In this document: in pieces, positions 52,055 to 62,600 of the stretch | Layout: each line of letters opens with the position of its first letter | Numbering within the stretch: position 1 is the stretch's first letter | Origin: Winogradskya consettensis | GTDB taxonomy: Bacteria > Actinomycetota > Actinomycetes > Mycobacteriales > Micromonosporaceae | Assembly (NCBI RefSeq): GCF_018332715.1 | Contig: NZ_BOQP01000056.1 | Coordinates: 1 to 64,000 of the forward strand | Direction: 5' to 3' | Length of the DNA: 64,000 nucleotides | Position numbers and translations under genes: made by a program | The notes under the pieces: generated by a model | Told to the model about the DNA's origin: nothing | Database searches by the model: none | Seen by the model: only the letters and a program-made list of their open reading frames with translations

Positions 52055-53140
52055 CTAGTAGGCGCTGCCGAGGTCCGTCTTGGCGGAGGCCTCGTCGTAT
52101 TCGCGGTCGGCGATGATGATGTCCTCGGGGATGGGCTCGCCGTTGAAGAACTTGGTGGCGGTCTCGAACGCGAGCGGGCCGAAGCGCGGGTTGCTCTCGA
52201 TCACCGCGGAGATCCAGCCGTCGACGATGCCCTGGACGGCACCCTTCGTACCGTCGATGGACACGATCTTGACGTCGCCCTTGGCCTTGCCGGCGCCCTT
52301 GAGCGCGACCTCGGCACCGAGCGCCATCTCGTCGTTCTCGGCGTAGATCCCGTTGATGTCCGAGTTGGACTGCAGCAGCTGCTCGGTGACCTTCTGGCCC
52401 TCCTCGCGGGAGAACTGCCCGGTCTGCTCGAACGAGATCTTGATCTCCGGGGCGACCTTGGCGATCTGGTCCTTGAAGCCCTTGGTCCGCAGCGTGGTGA
52501 CGTTGTTGCCGGGGGCGCCGAGCAGGATCGCGACCGAACCCTTGTTGCCCAGGGCCGCCGCCATCTTGTCCGCCGCGCGCTGACCCTGCTTCTCGAAGTC
52601 CGACCCGATGAAGGTCAGGTAGTCGGTGCAGGAGTCGGCGTTGATCTTCCGGTCGATGGTGATGATCGGGATCTTCTTGGCCGACGCCTTGGCGAAGACC
52701 GAGTCCCAGCCGTCGGAGTTCAGCGGGGCGATGACCAGCAGCTGGACGCCCGAGTCGATCATCTGCTCGACGTCACTGATCTGCTTGTTGAACTGGGAGT
52801 TCGCGTTGGTGGCCTGCAGGTTGGCCGCCGGGATGCCGAGCTTGGCGGCCTCGTCCTTGATGGACTGGGTCTCGGCGATCCGGAACGGGTTCGCCTCCTT
52901 CTCCGACTGGGAGAAGCCGATCTTCGCGGTCTTCAGGTCGATCTTCGTGCCGCCGAACTGGTCGAGGGTGCACGACTTGGCGCCGGGGGCGGCGGACTCG
53001 GCGACCTGCGCGCCGGCGGATGCGTTGCCACCGGAGGTGGACGGGGTGTCGCTGTCCTCCGACTTCGCGCAGGCGCTGACGAGCAGGAGGGTGGCTCCAA
53101 GGGTGATGACGGCGGGTCGAATCCGAGAAAGCGCTCTCAC
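52055..53140 (-). CDS. ytfQ: Sugar-binding lipoprotein of the Ytf-type importer
   Basis: 361 residues. Lipoprotein signal MRALSRIRPAVITLGATLLLVSAC with the lipobox Cys at 24. A Ser/Gly-rich linker reaches about residue 60. The periplasmic-binding protein fold (PBP1, ribose class) follows: KIGFSQSEKEANPFRIAETQSIKDEA, QMIDSGVQLLVIAPLNSDGWDSVF, DYLTFIGSDFEKQGQRAADKM and KIVSIDGTKGAVQGIVDGWISAVIESNP, much like E. coli YtfQ (galactofuranose). GTG start behind AAGGAG. First gene of the operon. Substrate is probably a furanose sugar; AbfB domains next door suggest arabinofuranose. Confidence 0.88.
   Translation of the reverse strand: MRALSRIRPAVITLGATLLLVSACAKSEDSDTPSTSGGNASAGAQVAESAAPGAKSCTLDQFGGTKIDLKTAKIGFSQSEKEANPFRIAETQSIKDEAAKLGIPAANLQATNANSQFNKQISDVEQMIDSGVQLLVIAPLNSDGWDSVFAKASAKKIPIITIDRKINADSCTDYLTFIGSDFEKQGQRAADKMAAALGNKGSVAILLGAPGNNVTTLRTKGFKDQIAKVAPEIKISFEQTGQFSREEGQKVTEQLLQSNSDINGIYAENDEMALGAEVALKGAGKAKGDVKIVSIDGTKGAVQGIVDGWISAVIESNPRFGPLAFETATKFFNGEPIPEDIIIADREYDEASAKTDLGSAY
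53126..53139. promoter_or_regulatory. LacI-type operator-like palindrome over the ytfQ start codon
   Basis: GAGAAAGCGCTCTC is a near-perfect 14-base palindrome centred on AGCGCT, the core used by many actinobacterial LacI-family regulators (such as CebR sites). It covers codons 1-5 of the gene. A TTGACA box lies upstream on the minus strand at 53220-53215, but no clear -10 is seen. No lacI gene is in the window. Confidence 0.45.
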
Positions 53141-53273
53141 AGGGGTGCTCCTTAGCGCGGGAATATCGGTAAGTAACTATCCCGAAACACATTCACGCAC
53201 TAACGAACTTTTCCTGTCAAGGACTAACCACAACCGAACGTTCCTGCTCAGAGCCAAAAAGGATCGATCAAGA

Positions 53274-54029
53274 TCATGATTGGACGAACGCTGCGGACTG
53301 CAACAGCAGCGCGAGAGCGCGATGTTCGTCGGCGGCGTCCGGCGTGGGCAGTGCCGTGCCGGCGGCCCGCACGTGGGTGAGCAGGGCGGGATCGGGGGCC
53401 AGCCCGTACGTCCGCACGTAGTACGTCACCGACTCGGTCCACAGCCAGCGCCCATCGGTGCGGTAGGTCATCGGGACCACGGCTCCCCGGGACGGCTCGA
53501 CGACATCGGGCAGGGCCGAGCCGGTACCGAACACCGGTGCGCCGGCGTCCAGCCACGTCACGACCTGCCCCCGGTCGGCGCCGGTGAGCAGCTCGTGGCC
53601 GGGTTCGAAGCGGGCGCCCCGATCGTCCACGACGTCGAAGACCTTGGCGACCCGGATCGGGTGCGGCTCGGCGGCCGTCCACAACAGGGCGCCGGCGTTG
53701 CGGGCCGCGCGTACGTCCACTGTGGGCTTCTCGCCGGTGCGGTAGACCCGCATCCCTGGCACGGCCTGCCCGTCAGCAGTCTCGAGCACGAAGACCCGCT
53801 CCGGTTCGGGGGCGCCCAGCCACCAGGCCCGCCACAGAGCGACCGCACCCGGGAGTTCGCGCGCGACCCGGACCGCGGCGACGTCGGCGTCGTCGCCCGG
53901 CTCCCGTCCGGTCAGGTCGAGCAGCGGGGGCACCGCCTGGCCGAACGTGCGCGGATTGGGCAGCGAGGGAACGAACGTCACGAGGGCACCAGGGGCTTCC
54001 GGGGTCGGGTACGGGGCACCGGCGGACAA
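53274..54029 (-). CDS. Paralogue C of the toxin-associated family, apparently missing its N-terminal part
   Basis: 251 residues from a TTG. It aligns with the last two thirds of the protein at 55574-56608: PPLLDLTGREP, LPGAVALWRAWW, VFVLETADGQAVPGM, GALLWTAAEPHPIRVAKVFDVVDDRGARFEPGHELLTG, and the C-terminal RTDGRWLWTESVTYYVRTYGLAPDPALLTHVR. The N-terminal alpha-helical region of about 90 residues is absent. The start region shares GCCCCGTACCCGAC with the interior of the neighbouring paralogue B, which may be a recombination scar. No signal peptide. Family unnamed as far as I can see. Probably an extra immunity-type protein or a decayed copy. Confidence 0.65.
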   Translation of the reverse strand: MSAGAPYPTPEAPGALVTFVPSLPNPRTFGQAVPPLLDLTGREPGDDADVAAVRVARELPGAVALWRAWWLGAPEPERVFVLETADGQAVPGMRVYRTGEKPTVDVRAARNAGALLWTAAEPHPIRVAKVFDVVDDRGARFEPGHELLTGADRGQVVTWLDAGAPVFGTGSALPDVVEPSRGAVVPMTYRTDGRWLWTESVTYYVRTYGLAPDPALLTHVRAAGTALPTPDAADEHRALALLLQSAAFVQS

Positions 54030-54054
54030 CCCCGCCCGGCGGCATGCGTAGCTG

Positions 54055-54990
54055 TTACTCGTCGTCGACGACCGTGCCGGCGCCGACTCGTTGCAGGGCG
54101 GCGAGTGCCCGGTGCACGGCGACCGCGTCGGCCTGCCACAGCAGATAACCGGTCTCGCGCAGGTGCTCGAGCAGGGCCGGGTCGCCGAGGACGCCCTGGT
54201 CCGCGAGCCGGTCGGCGATCGCGTCGGGCCAGACCCAGCGGCCGTCCGTACGCACCCCCGGGGTCATCAGCGTCGCTTCCCGAAGGTATTCCAGAGCCGC
54301 GGCCCGCTCGTCCCCGTCGAGCGGCGCCGAGCCTGGTCCTTCGAGCTCGGCGAACCGGATCTCCGGCGTCGGGTACGGGGCCCAGATCAGGGCCGATCCC
54401 GCCCGGGCCGCCCACTGGTAGGCGGGCAGGGGCATGTCACCGCGGTACACCTCGACCTGCGACGTCAGGTCGCCCGCGTCGATCAGTGCCTGCCGGGCGG
54501 CGGCGGCCACCCCGGGCAGTTCCTCGGGGGCGACGTCGCTCTCCACCACGTAGATCCGGGTGAACGAGTCGTCGCGGACCCGCCAGCCCCGCCACACCCC
54601 GCTGGTCTCGCTGGGGTCGAGCGCTTCCAGGACGATGTCGTCGTACACGTCGGTCTGGTCGTCGTCGCCCGAGACGTCGAGCAGGGGCGGGACGAAACCC
54701 TGGTACATCTCGAGTGCATCCGGTGGCACGGGGATGAACGGCGTGGCCGGTGTCGGGTCGGCCGGGCCGTCGACCGGTGCCGGCAGCGCTGTCCCGGCCG
54801 GGAGGACCGCGGCCAGCACGGCGATCTCGTCAGCGGTCATGTCGAACGCGTCGACGAGCGCGGCGGCGCACATCTCGAACCTGCCGTCGGCCAGCGTGAA
54901 CCGCAGATCCGCCACGGTGTCGTCGGGGAGCCGGCCGGCCGCGCGCAGCAGCAGCAGGTGCAGCTGGGCGGCTACGGGTGCGTCGATCAC
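54055..54990 (-). CDS. Paralogue B of the toxin-associated family
   Basis: 311 residues, GTG start overlapping the SseB-like gene's stop. N-terminal helices (LHLLLLRAAGRLPDDTVADLRFTLADGRFEMCAAALVDAF), then PPLLDVSGDDDQTDVYDDIVLEALDPSETSGVWRGWR, IYVVESDVAPEELPGVAAAARQALIDAGDLTSQVEVYRGDMPLPAYQWAARAGSALIWAPYPTPEIRF and a C-terminal RTDGRWVWPDAIADRLADQGVLGDPALLEHLRETGY. Cytoplasmic. It shares its whole layout with A (55574-56608) but is only moderately similar, as expected of diversifying immunity-type genes. Role inferred from position. Confidence 0.75.
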   Translation of the reverse strand: MIDAPVAAQLHLLLLRAAGRLPDDTVADLRFTLADGRFEMCAAALVDAFDMTADEIAVLAAVLPAGTALPAPVDGPADPTPATPFIPVPPDALEMYQGFVPPLLDVSGDDDQTDVYDDIVLEALDPSETSGVWRGWRVRDDSFTRIYVVESDVAPEELPGVAAAARQALIDAGDLTSQVEVYRGDMPLPAYQWAARAGSALIWAPYPTPEIRFAELEGPGSAPLDGDERAAALEYLREATLMTPGVRTDGRWVWPDAIADRLADQGVLGDPALLEHLRETGYLLWQADAVAVHRALAALQRVGAGTVVDDE

Positions 54991-55499
54991 AGCGATCCCT
55001 CCGGGGTGGTCACGAACTCACCGGCCAGGCGAGCGGGGACCGGGCTGTTCGGGTTGACCAGGACGTCGGCGCCGTCCGGCAGCAGCGCGCGGAGCTCGGC
55101 GGCGTCGACCAGGCGCCAGTCCGGCGACGCGATCCGCAGCCGGTGGGGCTCGCTGGTGGCGACCACGACGCACCTGACACCGTCGTCCGCCCGCAGGATC
55201 AGCGGCCGCCCGTCGCCGTTCAGCGCGATCTCCATGGTCGAGTCGCGCAGCACGGTCAGCAGGTCGTCGATCTCGGCGTCGCCGGCGAGCGCGACCCGGA
55301 TCAGGGCCTCGATCGGATCCGTGGGCGAATTGTCGTCCACCGGCCGATAGTCAGGGTTGCTGCGGAACGGTCCGAGCGTGCCGTCGTCGCGCCGCGGCCA
55401 CAGGCCGATCACCGCGTCGACCGGCGGGTCGTCGTCGCTGTCCGGCAGCCAGCCCGGGTCGATGAGCAGGAGATGCTCGTCCACGGCGGCGTCAGTCAT
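54987..55499 (-). CDS. SseB-like, type VII secretion-associated protein
   Basis: 170 residues. It opens with LLIDPGWLPDSDDDPPVDAVIGLWPRRDDGTLGPFRSNPDYRPVDDNSPTDPIEALIRVALAGDAEIDDLL and closes with the SseB N-terminal pattern RPLILRADDGVRCVVVATSEPHRLRIASPDWRLVDAAELRALLPDGADVLVNPNSPVPARLAGEF. Proteins of this build accompany WXG/LXG-type toxin loci in actinobacteria. ATG at 55499 (or 55508) has only a weak ribosome site. It overlaps paralogue B by four bases and lies 74 bases after paralogue A, inside the toxin operon. Confidence 0.7.
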   Translation of the reverse strand: MTDAAVDEHLLLIDPGWLPDSDDDPPVDAVIGLWPRRDDGTLGPFRSNPDYRPVDDNSPTDPIEALIRVALAGDAEIDDLLTVLRDSTMEIALNGDGRPLILRADDGVRCVVVATSEPHRLRIASPDWRLVDAAELRALLPDGADVLVNPNSPVPARLAGEFVTTPEGSL

Positions 55500-55573
55500 G
55501 CCTGGCATTCGACCACGGGCCGCCGCCCGGCCGGGAACGCCGTCGCCGGTCATGCCCCATCGCCCGGGCGTTC

Positions 55574-56608
55574 TTACCCGACTAACGCCGCCAGCGCGCG
55601 ATGCTCGGTGACCGCGTCGACCACGGGCGGCCGGTAGCTCAGTGACCGGATGTGCGCGAGCAGGTCCTCGTCCGGGCTGAGCGCATACGTCCGGAGATAG
55701 TAGGGAACCGCGTCGGTCCAGATCCAGGTCCCGTCGGTCCGGAAGCTCGCCGGGACGACCGGCCCGGCGCCGTCGTCGAAGATGTCCGGCTCCTGGGCCG
55801 TGGTAGCCAGCAGGACCGTGCCGGCGTCCAGGTAGGCGAGCACCCGGTCGAGCTCGTCGCCCGCGCCGATCAGCGGGTGCTCGGCGGTGAACTGGCCACC
55901 GAGCACCGGGTCGTAGGAGTCGAACACCCGGGCGATCGTCATCGGCGCGCCCTTGCCGGCCGTCCACAGCAGCGCGGACCGACCCCGTGCGAGCCGCTGG
56001 TAGCCGGGCAGGTCGGCGCCGGGGCTGAACACCTCGGCCTGCGGGTCCTCGACACCGGCTGCGGCGAGGGCCTGCTGCAGCCACGCGGCCACGCCCGGTA
56101 GTCCCGCGGCGTCGCCGTCCGACTCCAGCAGGTAGACCCGGACCGGACCGGCGGCGATCCGATCGGGCTGCGGCGACCGCCAGGCCCGCCAGAGGGCGAT
56201 CGCGCCCGGCACCTGATCGAGCGCCGCGAGGACCGCCCGGTCGATCGCGTCCAGATCCTGGCTGTTCGTCAGGTCTAGGACCATGGGGAGCGGTTCGTCG
56301 CGGTTCGGCAGCAGCGGTGCGAACTCGAACGCGGGGTGGGCACCGGGCTCCAGCGCGGGCACGGCAGTGGCCAGCGCCGCGACCTCGGGCACGTCGGGAA
56401 GCGTCAGCACGAGCAGCTCGGCGTCCTCCGCGCGGATCGGCAGCCGCCCGGAGACGACCGCGCCGAGCAGCGACCGGGCTACCTCGGAGACCCGGCCCTC
56501 GGCGAGCCGCCCCCGGGCGTCGCTGATCAGGTCGTCGGGCGCCCAGCCCGCGAGCCGCAGCAGCAACTCGTGGTACCGCGGGATCAGCCGGTCGTCGGGC
56601 TGGCTCAT
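55574..56608 (-). CDS. Paralogue A: putative immunity protein directly downstream of the ART toxin
   Basis: 344 residues; CAGGAG six bases before the ATG. Only 16 bases separate it from the toxin stop. N-terminal helical region (LIPRYHELLLRLAGWAPDDLISDARGRLAEGRVSEVARSLLG), then LPMVLDLTNSQDLDAIDRAVLAALDQVPGAIALWRAWRSP, VRVYLLESDGDAAGLPGVAAWLQQALAAAGVEDPQAEVFSPGADLPGYQRLARGRSALLWTAGK and FRTDGTWIWTDAVPYYLRTYALSPDEDLLAHIR. It is the fullest of the three related proteins. Position and tight linkage suggest immunity to, or handling of, the ADP-ribosylating toxin. No named family recognised. Confidence 0.75.
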   Translation of the reverse strand: MSQPDDRLIPRYHELLLRLAGWAPDDLISDARGRLAEGRVSEVARSLLGAVVSGRLPIRAEDAELLVLTLPDVPEVAALATAVPALEPGAHPAFEFAPLLPNRDEPLPMVLDLTNSQDLDAIDRAVLAALDQVPGAIALWRAWRSPQPDRIAAGPVRVYLLESDGDAAGLPGVAAWLQQALAAAGVEDPQAEVFSPGADLPGYQRLARGRSALLWTAGKGAPMTIARVFDSYDPVLGGQFTAEHPLIGAGDELDRVLAYLDAGTVLLATTAQEPDIFDDGAGPVVPASFRTDGTWIWTDAVPYYLRTYALSPDEDLLAHIRSLSYRPPVVDAVTEHRALAALVG

Positions 56609-56624
56609 CGGGGTCTCCTGCTCG

Positions 56625-59600
56625 TCATCCCCAGCCGCCCAGCAGCTTGGGGTCATAGCCCTTCGGCGCGATCTCGGTCGCGTACACGTGGTAGTACCGC
56701 CCGCCGCCCGGCTTGAACCGCTCGACCACGCGGGTGACCCGGAAGCGTGTACCCGGCAGCATCAGGATCTCGTCCTCGGACGCGAACACCGAGAAGATGT
56801 CGATGTCGCGGCCGCCGTAGCCCTTGAGATCCATGTCCAGCAACATGCCCGGCTTGCCCTCCGGGATGAAGCCGATGCTGGTCTGCTTGTCCCGGCTCGT
56901 GCTGCTCAGGTGCTTCATCGAGAACTCGTGACCGGGCACGTAGTCGAAGTTGTACTCGTTGCCACGGTAGACCTGCACGCCGCGGACCGCCGGGAGCATG
57001 CGCAGCGCGTCGATCGCCATGTCGTTGTGGATACGCATCTCTTTCCACACGGCGGGGGCGAGGCTGACCAGTCGCTTCTCCATGTCGTACTTCAGGTAGG
57101 ACATCTCCTTGTGGTCGTAGTAGTACGACGCCGTCCGGTAGCGGGCACGCAGGTCGCGCAGGGTCGGGTCGTAGCGCAGGAAGCCCGCGGTGTTCGACTG
57201 GTCGGTCGCGCCGCCCTCGAGGTCCTTGCTGAGCAGCACTGCCATGTCGTCGTACGTGCTCTGCGCGTTCGTGGGTGACTGGTGGTTCGCCTTGTGCGCC
57301 ATCGCGCCGTTCATGATCCGGAAGTTGCCGCTGGTGTACATCCAGACGCCGAAAGTCTGCGCCTTGCTGATCCGGAACAGCATCTGGCGCATGTCGACGC
57401 CGTTGCGCCGCTGCCAGTTGAGCAGGCGGGCGCTCGGATACTTGACGTCCCAGGCCATCCGCTGCAGGTCGTCGTAGAGCCGGTTGAACAGGGCCCGCTC
57501 CGTCGAGCCGACCGCGTCGAAGTAGCCGAGCTCGCCGCCCTCGACCCGGCGCCAGTACAACCCCTCGTACGGCGTGTGCTGGCGGCGGGTGTTCGGCCCG
57601 AGGTCGCCGGACTTGTTGCCGTTGACGACCTGGTTGGCGATCAGGCGGACGTAGACCTCGTCGGCTTCCTTGGCGCTGGAGATGCGTACGCCGCGGATCG
57701 AGGTGTCGGCCATCTCGGCGCCGACCATGGTCTCGCGCAGGTTGGCGTACCCGTTGGTCATCTGGTGACCAGCCAGGATCTGCAGGAAGTCCGTGGTCTT
57801 CACGCCGGGCACGTTGAGCAGCCGGAACATCGTGATGGTCCGGGCCGCCCGCCAGGAGATGAACTGGCCCTCGCGGGCGAGCTCCCTCAGCAGCGTCAGG
57901 TCGGCACCGTGGTTGTCGTCGACGACGAGCTGCGAGGCCAGCACGTCGCGGCCGAAGATGTCGCGGTTCTCCTTGTCGTTCTGGATGCCGTTCTTCGCGA
58001 GGACCGACCGGACCTCGGCGCGGACCGCGGGGCTGTCGATGAAGGCGCGCATCTTCTTGAGCTGCTGGGTCCAGAGGCCGAGCTGGTCGGCGAGCTTCCA
58101 GTCCTGGCGGTTGAAGATGTCCTGCACCAGACCCTTGAGCAGGGCCTCGCCCTCGCTGATGTCGGCGGCGGCGCGGTAGAAGTCGCCGACGACGCGTTTG
58201 TCGACCTCGGCCAGCGCGCGGTAGTGCGGGTTCTTCTGCAGCCAGGACGTGTTGCCGTACGCCTGCGTCAGCACGTTGTACAGCCGCACCTTGGCGGCCC
58301 GGCCCGCCAGCGCCGCCTGGCCGGAGGCGAGGAACGTGGTGGCGAGGTCCCGCTCGTAGTCGCGTTCCCGGCCCGGCATGAGCTGACGCATCGCCGGCTC
58401 GTCCAGCAGCGGGCGGCGCGCGTAGGGGCGGCCCCACGGGGCGAGCCGCCGCGCGTCGGCGAGGTCGTCGGTCAATGGGCCGTCACTGAGGAACGTGCGG
58501 GGCTCGGCAACCTCGGTGGCGGGGGTGTCGGTGGCTGGGGACTCGTACGTGCGCCAGGCACCGGTCGGCGGAATTTTGGGCCGGGGGCGCCCGTCCGCGT
58601 CGTAGCCCGCGGTGCCGGACACGAAGCTGTGACCGGACGGCGAGACCCAGGCGGGCGCGTCGGCGGCGGTGACGCGGGTGCCGGGCAGCAGCCGGGCGAG
58701 CTGGGCGGCGTACCCGTCGGGCACACCGGTGTCGCAGACGACCAGGGTGATCGGCTGACCGTGCCAGCGCTTGTCGGCGCGGATCTCGGCGGCGAGCTCG
58801 GCGACGGGGACAACCTTGCCGCCCCGGACAAGGCCGTCGCGGGTGCCGTGGTCGTAGAGCGCGTACTCGCCGGGAACCACCGGGGTGACGCGGCCGGCGG
58901 GGTCGTCCGCGCTCAGGTGCGAGACGACGACGGTGCCGTCCGGCTCGGACGACAGCCCGGTCTCCTGCTGCCGCTCGGCGCGGGCAGCCAGGTCCGGGGT
59001 CAGCGGCTGGTCCGCGGTGCTCCGGGCGAGATACGGCCCGTCGGTCGAGGTGGTCGTGATGGCCGAGACCGGATCCGTCCGGTACGTGTGCCAGTTCCCG
59101 GTCGGCGGCAGCTGGGGCCGGGGCCGGCCGTCCGGGGCGTACGCGCTGGTCGCGGACGCGATCGCGGTGCCGCTCGGAGTCGTCCACGCCGTGGTGCCCG
59201 CCACCCGGACGTCGGTGCCCGGCAGCAGCTGCGACAGGCGCCGGGCGTAGGCGGGCGGCACGTCCGCGACGAGGTTGACCGGCTGTCCCTGCCACCGTTG
59301 ATCGTTGCGGAGCCGGTCGGCGAGGACCTGCTCCGAGGGGACGGGACCGGGACCGGTCAGCGTGTAGTTCCCGGCCGGCCCGGTGAACGTGGTCGTGCCG
59401 GGGCCGAAGGTGCGGGTGACCGTACGGTCGTTCTGCGGCTCCCGCGTGGTGCCGGTCTCCAGGGCCGGGGTGGGGGTGGCCAGGCGCACGTCCGACGGGA
59501 CATCGATGCCGACGCGCCACAGGTTGGCGTACATGTCGTCGGAGCTGGCGAAGTCGTAGACCCTCCGGCCCGGCATGGAGGTGCCCGCGACCTCGCCGCC

Positions 59601-62600
59601 ACGCAGCACCTCGAACAGCGAATGGTCGCGGGCGGCGACCATCCAGCCCGCGAGCGCGCCGAGGAAGTCGCGGTCGCTGACGCCGGGCACGTTCAGCCAG
59701 CGGAACGCGATCAGCATGCGGCTCGCCGTCAGCGACGGGCCGGCCACGACCGGGATCGCGGCGTCGTCGTGCAGCTGCCGGTACCACTCGCCGGCCGGGT
59801 CGAAACCGAAGTACGCGTTGCCGCTGACCCAGTTCAGCGGCAGCTCGGGACCCTGCTCGTCGGGCCGCAGCCAGGTGCGCCACGGGTCCTGGTGGGTGTG
59901 GGTGCCGAGGTAGGAACGGGTGACGCCGGTGACGACCGGGCGGCCGAGGGCGTCGCGGACCGGCTCGCCGTCCGGCCCGTGCTCGAGGTCGAGCGTCACG
60001 TTCACGGTGTCCGGCTTCGCCAGCAGCGGCGTGACGTCGAGGTTGCCGTCCGGCCCGCGCTCCAGCGTGGACAGCTCCACGGACTCCGACTCGAAGGTGT
60101 CGACCGTGAACGTCTGCCCGGGGCGGCGCAGGAACGCGGTCTCGTACTCGCCGAGCCCGTTGCCCATCAGCCGCAACTGGCGCGGCGTCACGGCCTGCGG
60201 GCCGCGGACCTGGTCGCGGTGGCTGCGCGGGGTACGCCCGCTGCGTCCCTGTTCGCGAACGTCACCCGCCCAGTCGGCGGACTGCCCGATGATGTTCGGC
60301 GGCATGAACGGGTCATGCGTCAACGGCGGCGGGGCGGGCTTGTTCTGGACGGTGGCGAGCGCGTTGTTGACCGTGTGGTGCAGCGGGCTGTCGAGGAATC
60401 CCGCGTACCGCTTGAGCTCGGCGGTGTTGAGCCCGAGCCGGTCGGACATCGCCCAGTCCTGGCGGTGGATGATGTCGAGCACCACGTCGGCGAGGCGCTG
60501 CTGGCCGTCCTTGCCCTTCGCGAACACGTTGTAGAACGCCCCGTTGTAGTACAGGGTCATCAGCTCGCGCAGGGTGCCGTTCTCGAACACCCGGTGGAAG
60601 TCCTCCGGGCTGGTCGCGGTGCCGATCTGGCCCGCGCTGTCCGGCGAGTCGGTGAGGAAGATGCGCGGCATGCCGTCCGCCGGCGGGTTCGGGGCGGCCT
60701 GCATCAGCACGTCACGCATCCGGCTCGCGGCCGCGCGTGCCACGGCACGGATCTCCGGCGAGGCGGTCAGGTGCCGGGCCAGGTCCTGCTCGAACTGCTC
60801 GGCGGCCTCGACCCGGCTCACCGGCCCGGGTGCGCGGGACGGGGTGTGCGCGTCGGCGGGGGTGATGTCGCGGTCCGCCGGCGGCGTCGGCCCGGCGGTG
60901 GCGGCCACGTCCTGGATCAGGGCCAGATCATGATCATTGAGGTACGCGGGCAGCCGATCCGGTGCGTCCCCGGCTGTCGTCGGCAGCAGGTGCGCGTCCC
61001 GCCCCATCACACCGGGCCGGTCCGGGGTGCGCAGCAACCGGTCGGGTGAGGAGTAGCCCTCCTTGGCGCCGAGGAAGTGCAGCAGCTCGTGCACACCGGC
61101 CGCCGGGCTGTCGCCGATGTTCCAGTTCTGCTGGTCGGTGCCGGTCGCGGGGTCGTCGGTGAGGGACACCGCCGGGTTGCCGGTCGGCGTCTCGGGGGTG
61201 CCGAAGGTGAACTCGATGTGCAGCTCGTGTCCGTCGGGGAACGTGTGCCGCCCGTTGACCAGCTCGTCGACGGTCCGGCGGACCCGGTCGGCGTAGTCGC
61301 GGCGGGCCTGCGGGGTGGCCGGGCCGGTCAGGTCGAGGTGGACGCCGAACGCGCGGACGGGCGTGCCGTCCGGGGCCGTGAACTCGCGGACCTGGAAGTC
61401 GATCGCGGTGTGCTCGCCGCGCAGGTTGCCCGCGGCGGCGCGGGCGTCGGCGGCCGGCGTGAACCGTTCGGTGCTCAAGTAACGCGGCTGCGCGCTCTCG
61501 TACGCGTGCTGCCACCGCGTCTGCCGGTCGTGCTCGGCGTACGCGTCCGACCACGCGGTCTCCGCCTGGAAGACGGCCCGGTCGGCGGTCTCGACGTCGG
61601 CGTCGTCCGGGTCCGCCTGGGCGAGCGCCCCGTCGAGCCGGGCCACGGCGTCCGACCACTCCTTGCCACGGGCGGCGAGGTCGAGGGCGGACTGCCGCAA
61701 CTCGGGCCGCAGCGGCCGGCCGGTGACGTCGCGGGCGGCGTCCTCGGCCATCAGCAGCGTGACGGCGTCGTCGACGCGCAGACCGGTCACGCCGGTCCGG
61801 CGCGGGGTGCCGTCCGAGGCGGTCGCATGGGAGCGGGCCACGAAACGGAACTCGACGTCGTACGTGAGGGCGCGGGTCAGGTCGTCCGCGGCGTCGGGCT
61901 TCGGTGTGCGTACGGTCGCCTTGTCCGTGCTGATCGTCGCCTCGACCTTGAGCTGGCGGGTCGGGTCGGTGCTGTAGATCGGCTGCTCGTAGAACGTGGA
62001 CGCGTTGACGGCGCCGAAGTCGTGCCGCTCGCCGACCTTGCTGGCGCCGCCGGGGTGGTTGACACCGCCGGTCAGGACCGGGCCGTTCATCTTGACGGCG
62101 TACGTGTGCCCCGACGTCTGCTCGATCGTGCGGCTCTGCGGGCGCTTGACGGAGTTGTCGAGCGTGATGCCGGCGTGCGCACCGGCGAACCGCGGCCGCG
62201 GCACCAGGCGCGCCTCGACGTGCAGGTCCCGGCCGGCCTTCCCGGGCAGCGGCACCCGGAACGTGCCGTCGAGCATGGCCGGCAGGCCCGCCTTCAGGTT
62301 CGCGGGGGTGAGCCCGTCGCGCAGCGCCGCCCTCGTCGCCCGGTCGAGGTCGGCGCCGGACGCGGTGAGTGCCTGCTCCGCGGCCCCGGTCAGGTCGGTC
62401 ATGCCGGTGTGCACGTGCTCGACGGTGAACCGGGGGCGTTGCGCCGGGCTCAGCCACTTCTCGTCGGCGCTGCCCGTGGTCACCGGTCCGGGCCTGCCCG
62501 GATCACCGTCCGGGGTGGACGTGCCGACCCGGGTGTGCATCGTGACGGGGCGGACGGCGTGCACGGTGACGCCGTCGTCGGGCAGCCGGTGACCGGTGAC

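Noticed and set aside
56893..56975. TNT-type or deaminase toxin tip instead of ART
   Set aside because: The R, STS and ExE motifs in order fit an ADP-ribosyltransferase; no deaminase HxE/PCxxC or TNT pattern is seen.
57282..61049. 1255-codon rightward open frame opposite the toxin
   Set aside because: Shadow of the toxin gene produced by GC-rich third codon positions; composition (Val, Arg, Gly, Asp, His) is typical of antisense frames.
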